Under the pieces are notes generated by a model that was not told the origin of the DNA, searched no databases, and saw nothing but the letters and a program-made list of their open reading frames with translations. A program made the position numbers and the translations under genes. Shown here in pieces: positions 1 to 9,348 of a DNA stretch of 64,000 bases; position 1 is the stretch's first letter, and each line of letters begins with the position of its first letter. The DNA is taken from the NCBI RefSeq assembly GCF_000956535.1, contig NZ_JYIY01000074.1:1-64000 (forward strand). Direction: 5' to 3'. Origin of the DNA: Microbacterium ginsengisoli. GTDB taxonomy: Bacteria > Actinomycetota > Actinomycetes > Actinomycetales > Microbacteriaceae.

Positions 1-825
1 CCCGGACCCCGCCCCGCTCGAACCCGACCCAGACCCGCCGCTCGGTGCCGTCTGCGGCGGTTGCGCCGCGACCTGCTGCGCGAGCAGGTACTGCTGCTCG
101 AGTGCGGCCGACGTGTTCTTCAGCGAGGCGAGCTGGGCGATGAGCGTCGCCTGGCGTGCGAGGGTGCGGCTGACGGATGCCGCATCCGCCGCCGCCGCGG
201 CCTGCGCGGCCCGCGCGGTGGCCGTCGCCGCATCGGCCGCCTGCGCGCGAGCTGCCTGCGCGGCATCCGCCTGCGTGCGCAGCGTCGATGCAAGGCCGGC
301 CGTGCGGGTCGCCTCGCCGAGCACGACCTGCCAGGTCGCGCCGAGGCGATCGAGCAGAGAGAGTCGGGAGAGCAGGTCGGTCGGGTCGGCGCTCGTGAGT
401 AGCCGCGCGAGCACCGGGCCGTCGGTCTGCGTGCGGTAGAGGGTGGCTGCGAGTGTCGCGGCCGCAGTGGTGGCGCGGCGGGCCGCGGCATCTGCTGTCG
501 CGCTCTGCGCCGCCAGGTCGTCGGCGCGCGCGGTCGCAGTCGCGAGCTCGGCGGCGGCCGCGTCGGCGGCTGCCGTGGCGGTCATCGCCGCGGTCGAGGT
601 CGCCGCCGCCTCCTCCTGCGCGCTCGCGAGGATCTGCTGGATCGTGGCGATCTCGGCCTGCGTCGCGGCCACCGATGACTTGGCCGCCTGCACCTGCGCC
701 CACGTGGGATCGTTCTCCGCGCCGTCGGCCGCGGTCGGTGCGGAGATCCCCACCACGAGCCCGAGCACCGCGGCCACCGCGACCGCGCCGGCGCGGTGAG
801 CGATGTGCCCGATCGATCCCAGCAT
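1..825 (-). CDS. secreted coiled-coil protein, C-terminus beyond the window
   Basis: The reading frame stays open from an ATG at 825-823 to the window edge (275 codons). Residues about 10-35 form a hydrophobic, Ala/Val-rich signal peptide ending near an Ala-Asp-Gly stretch. After it comes a long Ala/Gln/Glu/Leu-rich region of coiled-coil character, with repeats of the type AAAxAAxA and QQ pairs. The last visible 20 residues are a Gly/Ser/Pro linker, so a further domain probably follows off the edge. Secreted actinobacterial proteins with this N-terminal design often end in a cell-wall hydrolase domain such as NlpC/P60, but no such domain is visible here. Function is not assigned. Confidence 0.7.
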   Translation of the reverse strand, partial: MLGSIGHIAHRAGAVAVAAVLGLVVGISAPTAADGAENDPTWAQVQAAKSSVAATQAEIATIQQILASAQEEAAATSTAAMTATAAADAAAAELATATARADDLAAQSATADAAARRATTAAATLAATLYRTQTDGPVLARLLTSADPTDLLSRLSLLDRLGATWQVVLGEATRTAGLASTLRTQADAAQAARAQAADAATATARAAQAAAAADAASVSRTLARQATLIAQLASLKNTSAALEQQYLLAQQVAAQPPQTAPSGGSGSGSSGAGSG

Positions 826-872
826 GTGACCGACGCTAACCGGCTCGACGGGACCCCGCCACCTCGTGCGCC

Positions 873-1556
873 TCACCGCACCCAGCGGTACTCCGACTCG
901 GGACGACCCGGGCTGCCATACCGGGCGGCGCGCTCGATGCGCCCTTCCCCGGCCAGGTGCTCGAGGTAGCGGCGCGCCGACACCCGCGACATCCCGAGCA
1001 GTTCGCCGGCCTCGGCGGCCGAGAGCGGCCCGTGTTCGCGCACCGCATCGATGACCCGCCGCAGCGAGGTCTCGGCGAGCCCCTTCGGAAGGGATGCCGC
1101 GACCCGCGGCCGCGACGCGCCGAGCACGCCGTCGATCTCGCTCTGGGTGGCCGCACCCGTCGCCGACGCGACCCGCTCGCGATAGTCGCGGAACGGCTCA
1201 ACCCGTTCGCGGAACGCCGCGAAGGTGAACGGCTTCACCAGGTACTGCACCGCACCGAGAGCGACCATCTGCCGCACGACCTCGGCGTCGCGCACGCTCG
1301 TGACCGCAACGACGTCCACGTCGACGCCGGCGGCGCGAGCCTGGCGCAGGACGTCCACGCCCGTGCCGTCGGGCATGGTGACGTCCAGCAGGACCAGGTC
1401 GATGCCGCCCGGCGGCGGCTGCTCCACCAGCGCTCGGTGGGCCGCGCGCGCTGACGTGCACTCGGCGACGACCTCGAAACCGGGCAGTCGTTCGACGTAC
1501 GACCGGTGCAGCTCGAGGGTGAGCGCCTCGTCGTCGACGATCATCACGCGGATCAC
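873..1556 (-). CDS. response regulator, CitB/DcuR type
   Basis: This is a 227-residue two-component response regulator. The N-terminal receiver domain has the acidic pair D8-D9, phosphoacceptor D58 (LLDVTMPDG), T86 and K108 (VKPF). The C-terminus (about 165-227) carries a helix-turn-helix segment (AGELLGMSRVSARRYLEHL) like that of regulators controlling citrate and C4-dicarboxylate uptake. The GTG start at 1556 overlaps the stop of the sensor kinase gene by 3 nt (GTGA), so the two are translationally coupled. The adjacent divergent dctA is the obvious target, which is inference from context. Confidence 0.9.
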   Translation of the reverse strand: MIRVMIVDDEALTLELHRSYVERLPGFEVVAECTSARAAHRALVEQPPPGGIDLVLLDVTMPDGTGVDVLRQARAAGVDVDVVAVTSVRDAEVVRQMVALGAVQYLVKPFTFAAFRERVEPFRDYRERVASATGAATQSEIDGVLGASRPRVAASLPKGLAETSLRRVIDAVREHGPLSAAEAGELLGMSRVSARRYLEHLAGEGRIERAARYGSPGRPESEYRWVR

Positions 1557-2824
1557 GCGGCGCCTCCGCCCGGCAGCGTCACGGTGAACCGGCTCGGCGT
1601 CGTGCCGATCTCGACCGTGCCGCCCGCGTCGCGCACGAGCGCGCCGACAAGCGCCAGGCCGACCCCGCGTCCGCCCGCGCTCGCGGCCTTCGTCGAGAAC
1701 CCGCGCTGGAAGATGCGCTCGCGCAGCTCCGCCGGCACCCCGGCCCCGCTGTCGGCGACCTCGATGATGAGCCCCGTACCCGATACGTCGGGGCTCAGCC
1801 GCGTCGACACCCATCGGGGTGTGAGGCCCGCAGCCGCGGCATCCAGCGCATTGTCGACGAGGTTGCCGACCAGCGACACCATCTCCATCGGCGGCAGGAG
1901 GCCGCCGGGAGCCTCCGCATCGATGTGGGTCTCCCAGCGGATGCCCCGCTCCGCCGCCTGGGACGCCTTGCCCAGCAGCAGCGCTCCCACCGCCGGGTCG
2001 CCGGACGTGCCTGCGGCGACGTCGACGAGCGCCTGCGACTGCCGCGACGCCTCGGTCAGGAGCGCGATCGCCTCGTCGATGCGGCCGAGCTCCACCAGGG
2101 AGGCGGCGGTGTGCATGCGGTTGCCGTGCTCGTGGGTCTGCGCACGCAGGGCCTCGCCGAGCGTGCGCATCGACTCGTACGAGGAGAGGGTCTCGCGCAC
2201 GCCCCGGGCCGACAGGTCGCCGGTCACGCGTCGAGTCACCCGGCGCACGACGAGCGCGACGGCGAAGCCGGCGGCGACGGCCACGATCGCGGCGATCGCG
2301 ACGACGGGGAGCCGCTCGAGGAAGAGTGCGCCGATGCTGCCGGTCGTGACCCCGACCGACACCCACCCCACCAGCCGTCCGTCGTCGTACACGGGGGTGA
2401 TGGTGCGCAGCGACGGGCCGAGCGTGCCGGTGTACTCCTCGGTGAAGGTCGCCGGCGGCTGCGGGATCGTGCCGATGTAGGTCTCGCCGATCACCGACAC
2501 GTCGCGATGGGTGACGCGGGTGCCGTCGGGCTCCATGATCGTGATGAAGTCGATGCGGGCATCCGTCATGACCCGTGCGGCGACCGGCTGCAGCACCGCC
2601 GTCGCGGCCGTGCGGGTGTCGTCGGCGAGCGCGTTCTGCACCGCGGGCGTGTCGGCCAGCGCGAGTGCCAGGGTGCGGGTGACGCGCTCCGACTCGGCGG
2701 TCACCGACTGCTGCGTCGTCCACAGCAGCACCGCCGCGAGAGCGGCGGTGACCACGACGACCGCGATCACGAGCGCGACGAACACCACGGATGCCGCGCT
2801 GCGCGCTCGTCGTCGAATCGCCAC
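1553..2824 (-). CDS. sensor histidine kinase, CitA/DcuS family
   Basis: A 423-residue membrane sensor kinase. TM1 is at about 12-35 and TM2 at about 172-194. They enclose an extracytoplasmic domain of about 135 residues of PAS/Cache-like type, as in CitA and DcuS. The cytoplasmic part has the phosphoacceptor region THEHGNRMH (H231), an N box (NLVDNALDAA) and glycine-rich G boxes (DSGAGVP, GGRGVGLALV). The GTG start at 2824 has a GGGGAGG ribosome site 8 nt upstream. It is transcribed with the response regulator gene and lies divergent to dctA, so the likely signal is an extracellular C4-dicarboxylate or citrate. That ligand assignment is inference. Confidence 0.9.
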   Translation of the reverse strand: MAIRRRARSAASVVFVALVIAVVVVTAALAAVLLWTTQQSVTAESERVTRTLALALADTPAVQNALADDTRTAATAVLQPVAARVMTDARIDFITIMEPDGTRVTHRDVSVIGETYIGTIPQPPATFTEEYTGTLGPSLRTITPVYDDGRLVGWVSVGVTTGSIGALFLERLPVVAIAAIVAVAAGFAVALVVRRVTRRVTGDLSARGVRETLSSYESMRTLGEALRAQTHEHGNRMHTAASLVELGRIDEAIALLTEASRQSQALVDVAAGTSGDPAVGALLLGKASQAAERGIRWETHIDAEAPGGLLPPMEMVSLVGNLVDNALDAAAAGLTPRWVSTRLSPDVSGTGLIIEVADSGAGVPAELRERIFQRGFSTKAASAGGRGVGLALVGALVRDAGGTVEIGTTPSRFTVTLPGGGAA

Positions 2825-2968
2825 GGTCCGATCCTCCCCGATCAGCGCCGAGTGGGGGCGCGTTCACTACGACCATAAGTTCCGGTTGCCGCGCCCCCCG
2901 CCGACGCTGGGCACACCCCGCGCGGCTCGCGTGGGGGAGACGACGACGTTTCGACCCTGGAGGCCCTC

Positions 2969-4357
2969 ATGGCTCGCATTCCCCGCACCACCGGCATCGC
3001 CCTCCCCGCTCCGCCTCCGCGGCTGCGGCGCCTCGACAAGCACACCTGGCTCTACGTAGCGGTCATCGCCGCCGTCGTGCTGGGCGCGATCCTCGGGCTC
3101 GCCGCCCCCGGGTTCGCCCGGGCGCTCGAGCCGATCGGCACCGGCTTCGTGAGCCTCATCAAGATGATGATCGCGCCGATCATCTTCTGCACGATCGTGG
3201 TCGGGGTCGGCTCGATCGCGAAGGCCGCGACGGTCGGCAAGATCGGCGGTCTCGCCCTCGTCTACTTCCTCGCGATGTCGACGTTCGCACTCGCGATCGG
3301 CCTCGTCGTCGGCAACCTCATCCACCCGGGCGAGGGCCTGAACATCAAGGGCGCGACCTATACGGCGCCGAGCACCGAGGGCACGAGCACGCAGGACTTC
3401 ATCCTCGGCATCATCCCGACCACCTTCTTCTCGGCGTTCACCGGCGGCAGCGTCCTGCAGGTTCTCTTCCTCGCGCTGCTCGTGGGCTTCGCGCTGCAGG
3501 GCATGGGGGAGCGGGGCAAGCCCATCATGGACTTCGTCAAGAACCTGCAGGCGCTCGTGTTCCGGGTGCTGGGAATGATCCTGTGGCTCGCCCCGGTGGG
3601 CGCGTTCGGTGCCATCGCGGCGGTGGTCGGCAAGACCGGCGTGCAGGCGATCCTGAGCCTCGGCGTGGTGCTCGTCGCGTTCTACGTCACGTGCTTCCTG
3701 TTCATCGCGGTCGTGCTCGGCTCCCTGCTCGCCGTCGTCGCCCGCGTCAACGTGTTCTCGCTGATCCGCTACCTCGGCAGCGAGTACCTGTTGATCGTCG
3801 GCACCTCCTCGAGCGAGTCGGCGCTGCCGCGGCTGATCGCCAAGATGGAGCACCTCGGCGTCTCGAAGCCGGTCGTCGGCATCACGGTGCCGACCGGGTA
3901 CTCGTTCAATCTGGACGGCACGGCGATCTACCTCACGATGGCGTCGCTGTTCATCGCGACGGGCATGGGCACGCCGATGTCGATCGGTGAGCAGATCAGC
4001 CTGCTGGTGTTCATGATCATCGCGTCCAAGGGTGCGGCGGGCGTCACCGGCGCCGGTCTCGCAACCCTCGCGGGCGGACTTCAGGCGTTCCGCCCGGACC
4101 TCGTCGGCGGCGTCGGCGTCATCGTCGGCATCGACCGGTTCATGTCCGAGGGGCGGGCGGTCACGAACTTCACCGGCAACGCCGTCGCGACGGTGCTCAT
4201 CGGCACCTGGACCAAGCAGATCGACGCCGACCGGATGCGCCGAGTGCTGCGCGGCGAGCTGCCGTTCTCGGGCGGCGTCGGCGACGACCACGGCACGGCA
4301 GGTGCCACCCCGGTGGCCGAGCCTGCGCCCGAGCGCATCCCCGCGGGCGTGCGCTGA
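2969..4357 (+). CDS. dctA: C4-dicarboxylate:cation symporter (DAACS family)
   Basis: A 462-residue integral membrane transporter of the dicarboxylate/amino acid:cation symporter family. It would take up succinate, fumarate or malate with Na+ or H+. Family signatures are visible: a serine-rich re-entrant loop ([12 protein letters not shown]), the cation-binding motif [13 protein letters not shown] and the C-terminal helix segment [18 protein letters not shown]. Length is normal for DctA. CTGGAGG (2957-2963) is the ribosome site for the ATG at 2969. The neighbouring divergent two-component genes fit a substrate-induced transporter. A glutamate transporter of the same superfamily is the main alternative. 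Confidence 0.9.
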   Translation: MARIPRTTGIALPAPPPRLRRLDKHTWLYVAVIAAVVLGAILGLAAPGFARALEPIGTGFVSLIKMMIAPIIFCTIVVGVGSIAKAATVGKIGGLALVYFLAMSTFALAIGLVVGNLIHPGEGLNIKGATYTAPSTEGTSTQDFILGIIPTTFFSAFTGGSVLQVLFLALLVGFALQGMGERGKPIMDFVKNLQALVFRVLGMILWLAPVGAFGAIAAVVGKTGVQAILSLGVVLVAFYVTCFLFIAVVLGSLLAVVARVNVFSLIRYLGSEYLLIVGTSSSESALPRLIAKMEHLGVSKPVVGITVPTGYSFNLDGTAIYLTMASLFIATGMGTPMSIGEQISLLVFMIIASKGAAGVTGAGLATLAGGLQAFRPDLVGGVGVIVGIDRFMSEGRAVTNFTGNAVATVLIGTWTKQIDADRMRRVLRGELPFSGGVGDDHGTAGATPVAEPAPERIPAGVR

Positions 4358-4362
4358 ACGGC

Positions 4363-4398
4363 AGCGGGGGTGCGGGTGTCCGTATCCGCACCCCCGCT
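4363..4398 (+). terminator. hairpin terminator after dctA
   Basis: A perfect 13-bp inverted repeat (4363-4375 with 4386-4398) with a 10-nt loop starts 5 nt after the dctA stop. There is no T tract, as is usual for actinobacterial terminators. Confidence 0.7.
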
Positions 4399-4415
4399 CA
4401 GACGGGCCGGACTGG

Positions 4416-4421
4416 TAAGAT
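4416..4421 (+). promoter_or_regulatory. candidate extended -10 box for pnp
   Basis: TGGTAAGAT holds a TAAGAT -10 box with a TGn extension. It sits after the dctA terminator and before the structured pnp leader. No convincing -35 is visible. The start of transcription would be near 4428, giving a leader of about 260 nt. Confidence 0.5.
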
Positions 4422-4461
4422 CGGCGCGGATGCCTCTGCGGCACCCTCACAACTGAACACC

Positions 4462-4627
4462 TGCTCGCACACGCGAGCACAGGAGCAGGCCGGCAGGAAG
4501 CTGGTCCCCTGTGGTGGGTTCCTCGATCCGGATGCTGCGGCCCCGGCGGCGGGTGATCTTCTACTGGTGGCCAGCGCAGGCGTCAGGCATCACACTGCCC
4601 GCGCTCATAACTGCCTGTTCCTGCTCC
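4462..4627 (+). promoter_or_regulatory. structured 5' leader of pnp, probable actino-pnp element
   Basis: The 329 bases between dctA and pnp hold no gene but are strongly structured. A perfect 7-bp hairpin with a 4-nt loop lies at 4462-4479. A long-range stem then pairs 4482-4489 (GGAGCAGG) with 4620-4627 (CCTGCTCC), extended by 4492-4496 with 4611-4615. It encloses a domain containing CTGGTCCCCTGTGGTGGG. The position directly before pnp matches the actino-pnp RNA motif, known upstream of actinobacterial exoribonuclease genes and presumed to let PNPase control its own mRNA. The match is by position and visible pairing, not by a covariance-model search. Confidence 0.65.
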
Positions 4628-4686
4628 TTCGCATGCCCTCGCCGGCGACACGCGCCCGCGAGGATAAACAAAGAAGGAGAGACCTC

Positions 4687-6945
4687 TTGGAAGGTCCTGA
4701 AATCACCGCGACCGAAGCCGTCCTCGACAACGGCCGCTTCGGCACCCGCACCATCCGCTTCGAGACCGGACGCCTCGCCCAGCAGGCGCAGGGTTCGGTC
4801 GCCGCCTACCTCGACGAGGAGACGATGCTGCTGTCGGCCACCAGTGCCAGCAAGCAGCCGCGTGAAGGCTTCGACTTCTTCCCGCTGACCGTCGACGTCG
4901 AGGAGCGCTCGTACGCCGCCGGCAAGATCCCCGGCTCGTTCTTCCGCCGCGAGGGCCGTCCCTCGACCGAGGCGATCCTCGTCTGCCGTCTCATCGACCG
5001 CCCGCTGCGCCCGTCGTTCGTCGACGGCCTGCGCAACGAGGTGCAGATCGTCATCACCGTGCTCTCGATCGCCCCGGGTGAGTTCTACGACGCCCTCGCG
5101 ATCAACGCCGCGTCGGCCTCCACCCAGATCTCCGGCCTGCCGTTCTCGGGCCCGATCGCCGGTGTCCGCCTCGCGCTCATCCCGGGTCACGGCGAGCACG
5201 CCGACCAGTGGGTCGCGTTCCCGACCGCCAAGCTCCTCGAAGACGCCGTCTTCGACCTCGTCGTCGCCGGCCGTGTGCTTCCCGACGGCGACGTCGCGAT
5301 CATGATGGTCGAGGCCGAGGCCACCGAGCACAGCTGGAACCTCATCAAGGCCGGCGCCACCAAGCCCAGCGAGGAGATCGTCGCGCAGGGTCTCGAGGCC
5401 GCCAAGCCCTTCATCACCGAGCTCGTCGCGGCCCAGACCGCCCTGGCGAACACGGCCGCGAAGGAGATCCAGCCCTACCCGGTGTTCCTGCCCTACTCGC
5501 CCGAGGTCTACGACTTCGTCGCGGCCCGCTCCTACGACGAGCTCAAGGGCGTCTACCAGATCGCCGACAAGATCGAGCGTCAGAACGCCGACGACGCGAT
5601 CAAGGACCGTGTGAAGGCGGATGTCGCCGCCGCCGTCGAGGCGGGCGAGCTCCCGGTCGCGGCCCTCGCCGAGGTGGGTGCCGCCTACAAGTCGGTCACG
5701 AAGAAGATCGTGCGCGGCCGCATCCTCTCCGAGGGTGTGCGCATCGACGGTCGCGGCCTCGCCGACATCCGTCCGCTGGACGCCGAGGTCGAGGTCATCC
5801 CGCGTGTGCACGGCTCCGCGATCTTCCAGCGCGGTGAGACCCAGATCCTGGGTGTCACGACGCTCAACATGCTCAAGATGGAGCAGCAGATCGACTCGCT
5901 GTCGCCCACGACGAGCAAGCGCTACATGCACCACTACAACTTCCCGCCCTACTCGACCGGTGAGACCGGCCGAGTGGGCAGCCCGAAGCGTCGCGAGATC
6001 GGGCACGGCTTCCTCGCCGAGCGCGCGCTCGTGCCGGTGCTGCCGACCCGCGAGGAGTTCCCGTACGCGATCCGTCAGGTCTCCGAGGCCCTCGGATCGA
6101 ACGGCTCGACGTCGATGGGCTCGGTGTGCGCCTCGACCCTGTCGCTGCTGAACGCCGGTGTGCCGCTGCGCGCTCCGGTCGCGGGCATCGCGATGGGTCT
6201 CGTCTCCGACGAGGTCGACGGTCACACCCGCTACGCGGCGCTGACCGACATCCTGGGCGCGGAGGACGCGCTCGGCGACATGGACTTCAAGGTCGCGGGC
6301 ACGAGCGAGTTCGTCACGGCGATCCAGCTCGACACGAAGCTCGACGGCATCCCGTCGGAGGTCCTCGCGGGCGCCCTCACCCAGGCGAAGGACGCGCGTC
6401 TGCGCATCCTCGAGGTGCTGACGGCTGCGATCGACGGTCCGGATGAGATGGCGCCGACCGCTCCGCGCGTGATCAGCGTGCAGATCCCGGTCGACAAGAT
6501 CGGCGAGCTCATCGGCCCCAAGGGCAAGACGATCAATGCGATCCAGGACGAGACCGGCGCCGACATCTCCATCGAGGAGGACGGCACCGTCTACATCGGT
6601 GCTGTCGACGGCGCGTCGGCCGAGGCCGCGCGTGCGCAGGTCAACGCGATCGCCAACCCTCACAACCCGGAGGTCGGCGAGCAGTTCCTGGGCACGGTCG
6701 TGAAGATCGCGACCTTCGGTGCGTTCATCTCGCTCCTTCCCGGCAAGGACGGCCTGCTGCACGTCAGCGAGGTGCGCAAGCTCGCCGGTGGGAAGCGTGT
6801 CGAGAACGTCGAGGACGTCCTCTCGGTCGGTCAGAAGCTGCTCGTGCGCATCACGAAGGTGGATGACCGCGGCAAGCTGTCGCTCGAGCCGGTGCTCGAC
6901 GACCAGGCCGCGGCGGATGCCGAAGAGGCTCCCGCCGAGGACTGA
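4687..6945 (+). CDS. pnp: polyribonucleotide nucleotidyltransferase / guanosine pentaphosphate synthetase
   Basis: PNPase degrades RNA phosphorolytically from the 3' end. In actinobacteria the protein is also called GpsI. The TTG start at 4687 follows AAGGAG (4673-4678) and gives the usual actinobacterial N-terminus ([11 protein letters not shown]) and 752 residues. A frame extension upstream would run into the structured leader and is rejected. Domains in order: RNase PH 1, an alpha-helical linker, RNase PH 2, KH (about 595-655, [16 protein letters not shown]) and S1 (about 665-735, [15 protein letters not shown]). In many relatives rpsO precedes pnp; here dctA does. Confidence 0.97.
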   Translation: MEGPEITATEAVLDNGRFGTRTIRFETGRLAQQAQGSVAAYLDEETMLLSATSASKQPREGFDFFPLTVDVEERSYAAGKIPGSFFRREGRPSTEAILVCRLIDRPLRPSFVDGLRNEVQIVITVLSIAPGEFYDALAINAASASTQISGLPFSGPIAGVRLALIPGHGEHADQWVAFPTAKLLEDAVFDLVVAGRVLPDGDVAIMMVEAEATEHSWNLIKAGATKPSEEIVAQGLEAAKPFITELVAAQTALANTAAKEIQPYPVFLPYSPEVYDFVAARSYDELKGVYQIADKIERQNADDAIKDRVKADVAAAVEAGELPVAALAEVGAAYKSVTKKIVRGRILSEGVRIDGRGLADIRPLDAEVEVIPRVHGSAIFQRGETQILGVTTLNMLKMEQQIDSLSPTTSKRYMHHYNFPPYSTGETGRVGSPKRREIGHGFLAERALVPVLPTREEFPYAIRQVSEALGSNGSTSMGSVCASTLSLLNAGVPLRAPVAGIAMGLVSDEVDGHTRYAALTDILGAEDALGDMDFKVAGTSEFVTAIQLDTKLDGIPSEVLAGALTQAKDARLRILEVLTAAIDGPDEMAPTAPRVISVQIPVDKIGELIGPKGKTINAIQDETGADISIEEDGTVYIGAVDGASAEAARAQVNAIANPHNPEVGEQFLGTVVKIATFGAFISLLPGKDGLLHVSEVRKLAGGKRVENVEDVLSVGQKLLVRITKVDDRGKLSLEPVLDDQAAADAEEAPAED

Positions 6946-6960
6946 TCACCGTCCCTGACG

Positions 6961-6991
6961 ACTGCCCGCCCGGATTCTCCGGGCGGGCAGT
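6961..6991 (+). terminator. terminator of pnp
   Basis: A perfect 14-bp stem (6961-6974 with 6978-6991) with a 3-nt loop lies 15 nt after the pnp stop. A short T run (GTTTC) follows downstream. Confidence 0.85.
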
Positions 6992-7083
6992 CGCCGTTTC
7001 AGGCCGGAAGAGGCGTGATCAAAGCGTTATGGCGCGTTCACTCCTCGGACGCGTGGGAGCGCCTCGGGTACTCCGGTGTGCCC

Positions 7084-7089
7084 TAGCCT
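7084..7089 (+). promoter_or_regulatory. candidate -10 box for the aldo/keto reductase gene
   Basis: TAGCCT matches the -10 form used throughout the window. The ATG at 7142 would leave a leader of about 45 nt carrying an AGGGGG ribosome site. Confidence 0.4.
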
Positions 7090-7141
7090 CGAATCACGCG
7101 CGGGGGGCGACCGCGTCGCCGGCGCGAGAAGGGGGCTGCGC

Positions 7142-8155
7142 ATGGCCTGGGACGACCGACTCCTCGGTCGCTCGCGTGCGCCCGAGACGCCGCACCCGTC
7201 GGCGCCGATCCCCGTGCAGGGTCCGGCCGTGGGGGCCGGGCTTCGTATTCCGCTCGGGGAATCAGGGTTCTCCGTCTTCCCGCTGATCCTCGGCGGCGGC
7301 GACTTCGGGTGGACAACCGACCTGCCGACCGCTCACCAGGCGCTCGATCGCTACGTCGAGCTCGGCGGAAATGCGGTGCACACCTCCGACAGCTACGGCG
7401 CCGGACGCAGCGAGCACATCGTCGGCAGCTGGATCGAGTCCCGGGGCCTGCGCGAGAGCGTGGTCGTGACCGCGAGAGTGGGCGCGCACGAAGACCACCC
7501 GGGTCTCGGGCCGGTGGCACTCGTGCGGGGCGTCGAGGCGACGCTCACCCGTCTGCGCATCGATGTGATCGACGTGCTCTACCTCGATGCGACGCGCGAT
7601 TCGACTCCGCTCGAAGAGGTGCTCGCCACGGTCGACTGGCTCGTCGGCGCGGGCAAGGTGCGCGCGGTGGGGGCGTACGGCCTGCGGCCCGAGGCTCTCG
7701 TCGAGGCGCGTATCTACGCGTCCGCGGGCTATCCGCGTCTCACGGTGGCCGACGTGCCGTACAACCTGGTGAGGCGCAGCGAGTTCGAAGGCGACATGAG
7801 GCTCGTCGTCGGTGCGCAGCAGATCGCGCTGACCCCGTCTCATCCCCTCGAGCACGGCTTCCTCTCGGGTGCGCAGAGGCAGCGCCAGCGCATCGTGCTG
7901 AGCGTGCGCGCCGCGCAGCTCGCCTCCAACCTCAACCGGCGCGGCACCCGTGTGCTGCGGGCGATGGACGGCATCGGCGCTGAGCTCGGCGTGTCGAACG
8001 CGGCGATCGCGATCGCCTGGCTGCTCGCGCAGAGCTCGGTCGTGGCACCCATCGTGAACGCGCAGGATGCCGATCAGGTGAGTGATCTCGTGCAGGGTGT
8101 CGGGGTGCGCCTGACGCGCGCGCACCTCGCCGAACTCGCCCGCGCCCTCGACTGA
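7142..8155 (+). CDS. aldo/keto reductase-like protein with a degenerate active site
   Basis: A 337-residue protein with the aldo/keto reductase TIM-barrel pattern: an N-terminal GGGDFG, the segment HTSDSYGAGRSE, then DVIDVLYL and a C-terminal AIAWLLAQSSVVAPIVNA cofactor region. The family's catalytic tetrad is Asp, Tyr, Lys and His. Here only the Tyr (Y85) remains: the Asp position is H80, the Lys position (usually ATKVG) is R112, and the His position is D149. Normal oxidoreductase chemistry is therefore doubtful. The fold assignment is firm but the activity is unknown. The AGGGGG ribosome site and spacing support the ATG at 7142 over an earlier GTG. Confidence 0.8.
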   Translation: MAWDDRLLGRSRAPETPHPSAPIPVQGPAVGAGLRIPLGESGFSVFPLILGGGDFGWTTDLPTAHQALDRYVELGGNAVHTSDSYGAGRSEHIVGSWIESRGLRESVVVTARVGAHEDHPGLGPVALVRGVEATLTRLRIDVIDVLYLDATRDSTPLEEVLATVDWLVGAGKVRAVGAYGLRPEALVEARIYASAGYPRLTVADVPYNLVRRSEFEGDMRLVVGAQQIALTPSHPLEHGFLSGAQRQRQRIVLSVRAAQLASNLNRRGTRVLRAMDGIGAELGVSNAAIAIAWLLAQSSVVAPIVNAQDADQVSDLVQGVGVRLTRAHLAELARALD

Positions 8156-8164
8156 AAGCTCGAT

Positions 8165-8170
8165 TAGGGT
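8165..8170 (+). promoter_or_regulatory. candidate -10 box for the histidine phosphatase gene
   Basis: TAGGGT lies about 48 nt before the GTG start. Transcription would start near 8177. Confidence 0.35.
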
Positions 8171-8217
8171 GGAAGGCGGCCTTGCGGCCCCCGGATCCCG
8201 ATGAAGAGAGCTGAGAC

Positions 8218-8820
8218 GTGACGCACTACCTCTACCTCGTGCGGCACGGTGAGCATCAGGATGCTCAGCACGGTCTCGAAGACGGCCCGCTCTCGCCCCG
8301 CGGCCGCCGGCAGGCAGAGCTCATCGCCGACCGCCTCTCGGGGGTTCCGTTCGATGCGGTGTGGCATTCGCCGCTGCTACGCGCGGCTGAGACGGCGCGG
8401 GTGATCGCCGAACGACTGCCGTCGATCGACCCGCAACCGTCATCGCTGCTGTTCGATTGCATTCCGAGCGGTCCGAGTCCCGAGATGCCGCCGATCTTCG
8501 AGCCCTTCTTCGGCGGGGTGAGCGAGGAGGAGATCGATGCGGGGCGCGCGCAGATGGGCGACGCGACCGCGATGTTCCTGAGTCGCAAGCCGCAGGCCTC
8601 TCACGAGCTGATCATCACGCACAACGTCGTGATCGCCTGGTTCGTGCGGGAGGTCATGGAGGCGCCCGAGTGGCGATGGATGACCCTCAACCAGGCCAAC
8701 TGCGGCCTCACCGTGCTCGCTCAGCGCACGGGCCGTCCATGGGTGCTCGTGTCGCACAACGACCTCGCTCACCTGCCGTTCGAACTGCGCACGGGGCTGC
8801 CCGAGGTGCCCCTGGTCTGA
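8218..8820 (+). CDS. histidine phosphatase family protein
   Basis: A 200-residue member of the phosphoglycerate-mutase-like superfamily. It has the RHG motif at residues 9-11, where the His forms the phospho-enzyme intermediate, a conserved Arg in HSPLLRAAETA and the second catalytic His in IITHNVVIAWF. The substrate cannot be inferred; this broad family acts on phospho-sugars, phosphoproteins and nucleotide derivatives. The GTG start at 8218 follows an AAGAGAG ribosome site. It is probably co-directional with, but independent of, the aldo/keto reductase gene. Confidence 0.85.
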   Translation: MTHYLYLVRHGEHQDAQHGLEDGPLSPRGRRQAELIADRLSGVPFDAVWHSPLLRAAETARVIAERLPSIDPQPSSLLFDCIPSGPSPEMPPIFEPFFGGVSEEEIDAGRAQMGDATAMFLSRKPQASHELIITHNVVIAWFVREVMEAPEWRWMTLNQANCGLTVLAQRTGRPWVLVSHNDLAHLPFELRTGLPEVPLV

Positions 8821-8847
8821 GGGGATGCCGCGGCATCCACTCGCCAC

Positions 8848-9312
8848 TCAGAGCCGCTTGCCGTACCAGCGCGTCGCGTTCGGATTGTTGTTGTAGGGCG
8901 GGATCGTGACGAACCCGCTCGAGGCGTACAGACCTGCCGCCGCTGTCAGAGAGTGGTGGGTGTCGAGGACGAGCTCGGCGGCGCCGAGCCGCCGCGCCTC
9001 GTCCTCGAGGGCGTCGAGCAGCAGGCGTCCCCAGCCGCGTCCGCGGCCGGTCGGCGAGACGAAGACGTTCTTCACCTCGTACCGGATGCCGGCCTCACCA
9101 TCGGCGATGCGGCGCACCCCGCCGCATCCGACCGCGACGCCGTCCTCGTCGATCGCGAGGAACACGCCCGCGGGCGCCACGAACGCCGCAGGATCGGGGA
9201 AGGTCGTGGTGTAGCCGCCGCCGGGGAAGCTGTCGGTGCGCATCGAGAAGTACTCCTCGAGCAGGGCGTGCACATCGGGATCGGCGGGGGAGACGACGCG
9301 GGCGCTGGCCAT
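8848..9312 (-). CDS. GNAT family N-acetyltransferase
   Basis: A 154-residue single-domain acetyltransferase. The acetyl-CoA loop is seen in the segment VFVSPTGRGRGWGRLLLDALEDEA, and the C-terminal GLYASSGFVTIPPYN is typical of the family. The substrate is unknown. The ATG at 9312 has no clear ribosome site, but a TACGCT box (9320-9325, complement) lies 7 nt upstream, so the transcript is probably leaderless. It is divergent from dapB. Confidence 0.85.
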   Translation of the reverse strand: MASARVVSPADPDVHALLEEYFSMRTDSFPGGGYTTTFPDPAAFVAPAGVFLAIDEDGVAVGCGGVRRIADGEAGIRYEVKNVFVSPTGRGRGWGRLLLDALEDEARRLGAAELVLDTHHSLTAAAGLYASSGFVTIPPYNNNPNATRWYGKRL

Positions 9313-9319
9313 GCGCTCG

Positions 9320-9325
9320 AGCGTA
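9320..9325 (-). promoter_or_regulatory. leaderless -10 box (acetyltransferase gene)
   Basis: TACGCT on the minus strand ends 7 nt before the ATG at 9312. Confidence 0.55.
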
Positions 9326-9336
9326 CCGGCCGCCCG

Positions 9337-9342
9337 TAGGCT
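9337..9342 (+). promoter_or_regulatory. leaderless -10 box (dapB)
   Basis: TAGGCT ends 6 nt before the dapB ATG, and no ribosome site is present. Confidence 0.65.
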
Positions 9343-9348
9343 GATCCC

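Noticed and set aside
8823..8838. GGATGCCGCGGCATCC palindrome as a terminator between convergent genes
   Set aside because: It has no loop-forming centre or T run, and the same 16-mer occurs inside the kinase coding region, so it is better explained as the over-represented word.
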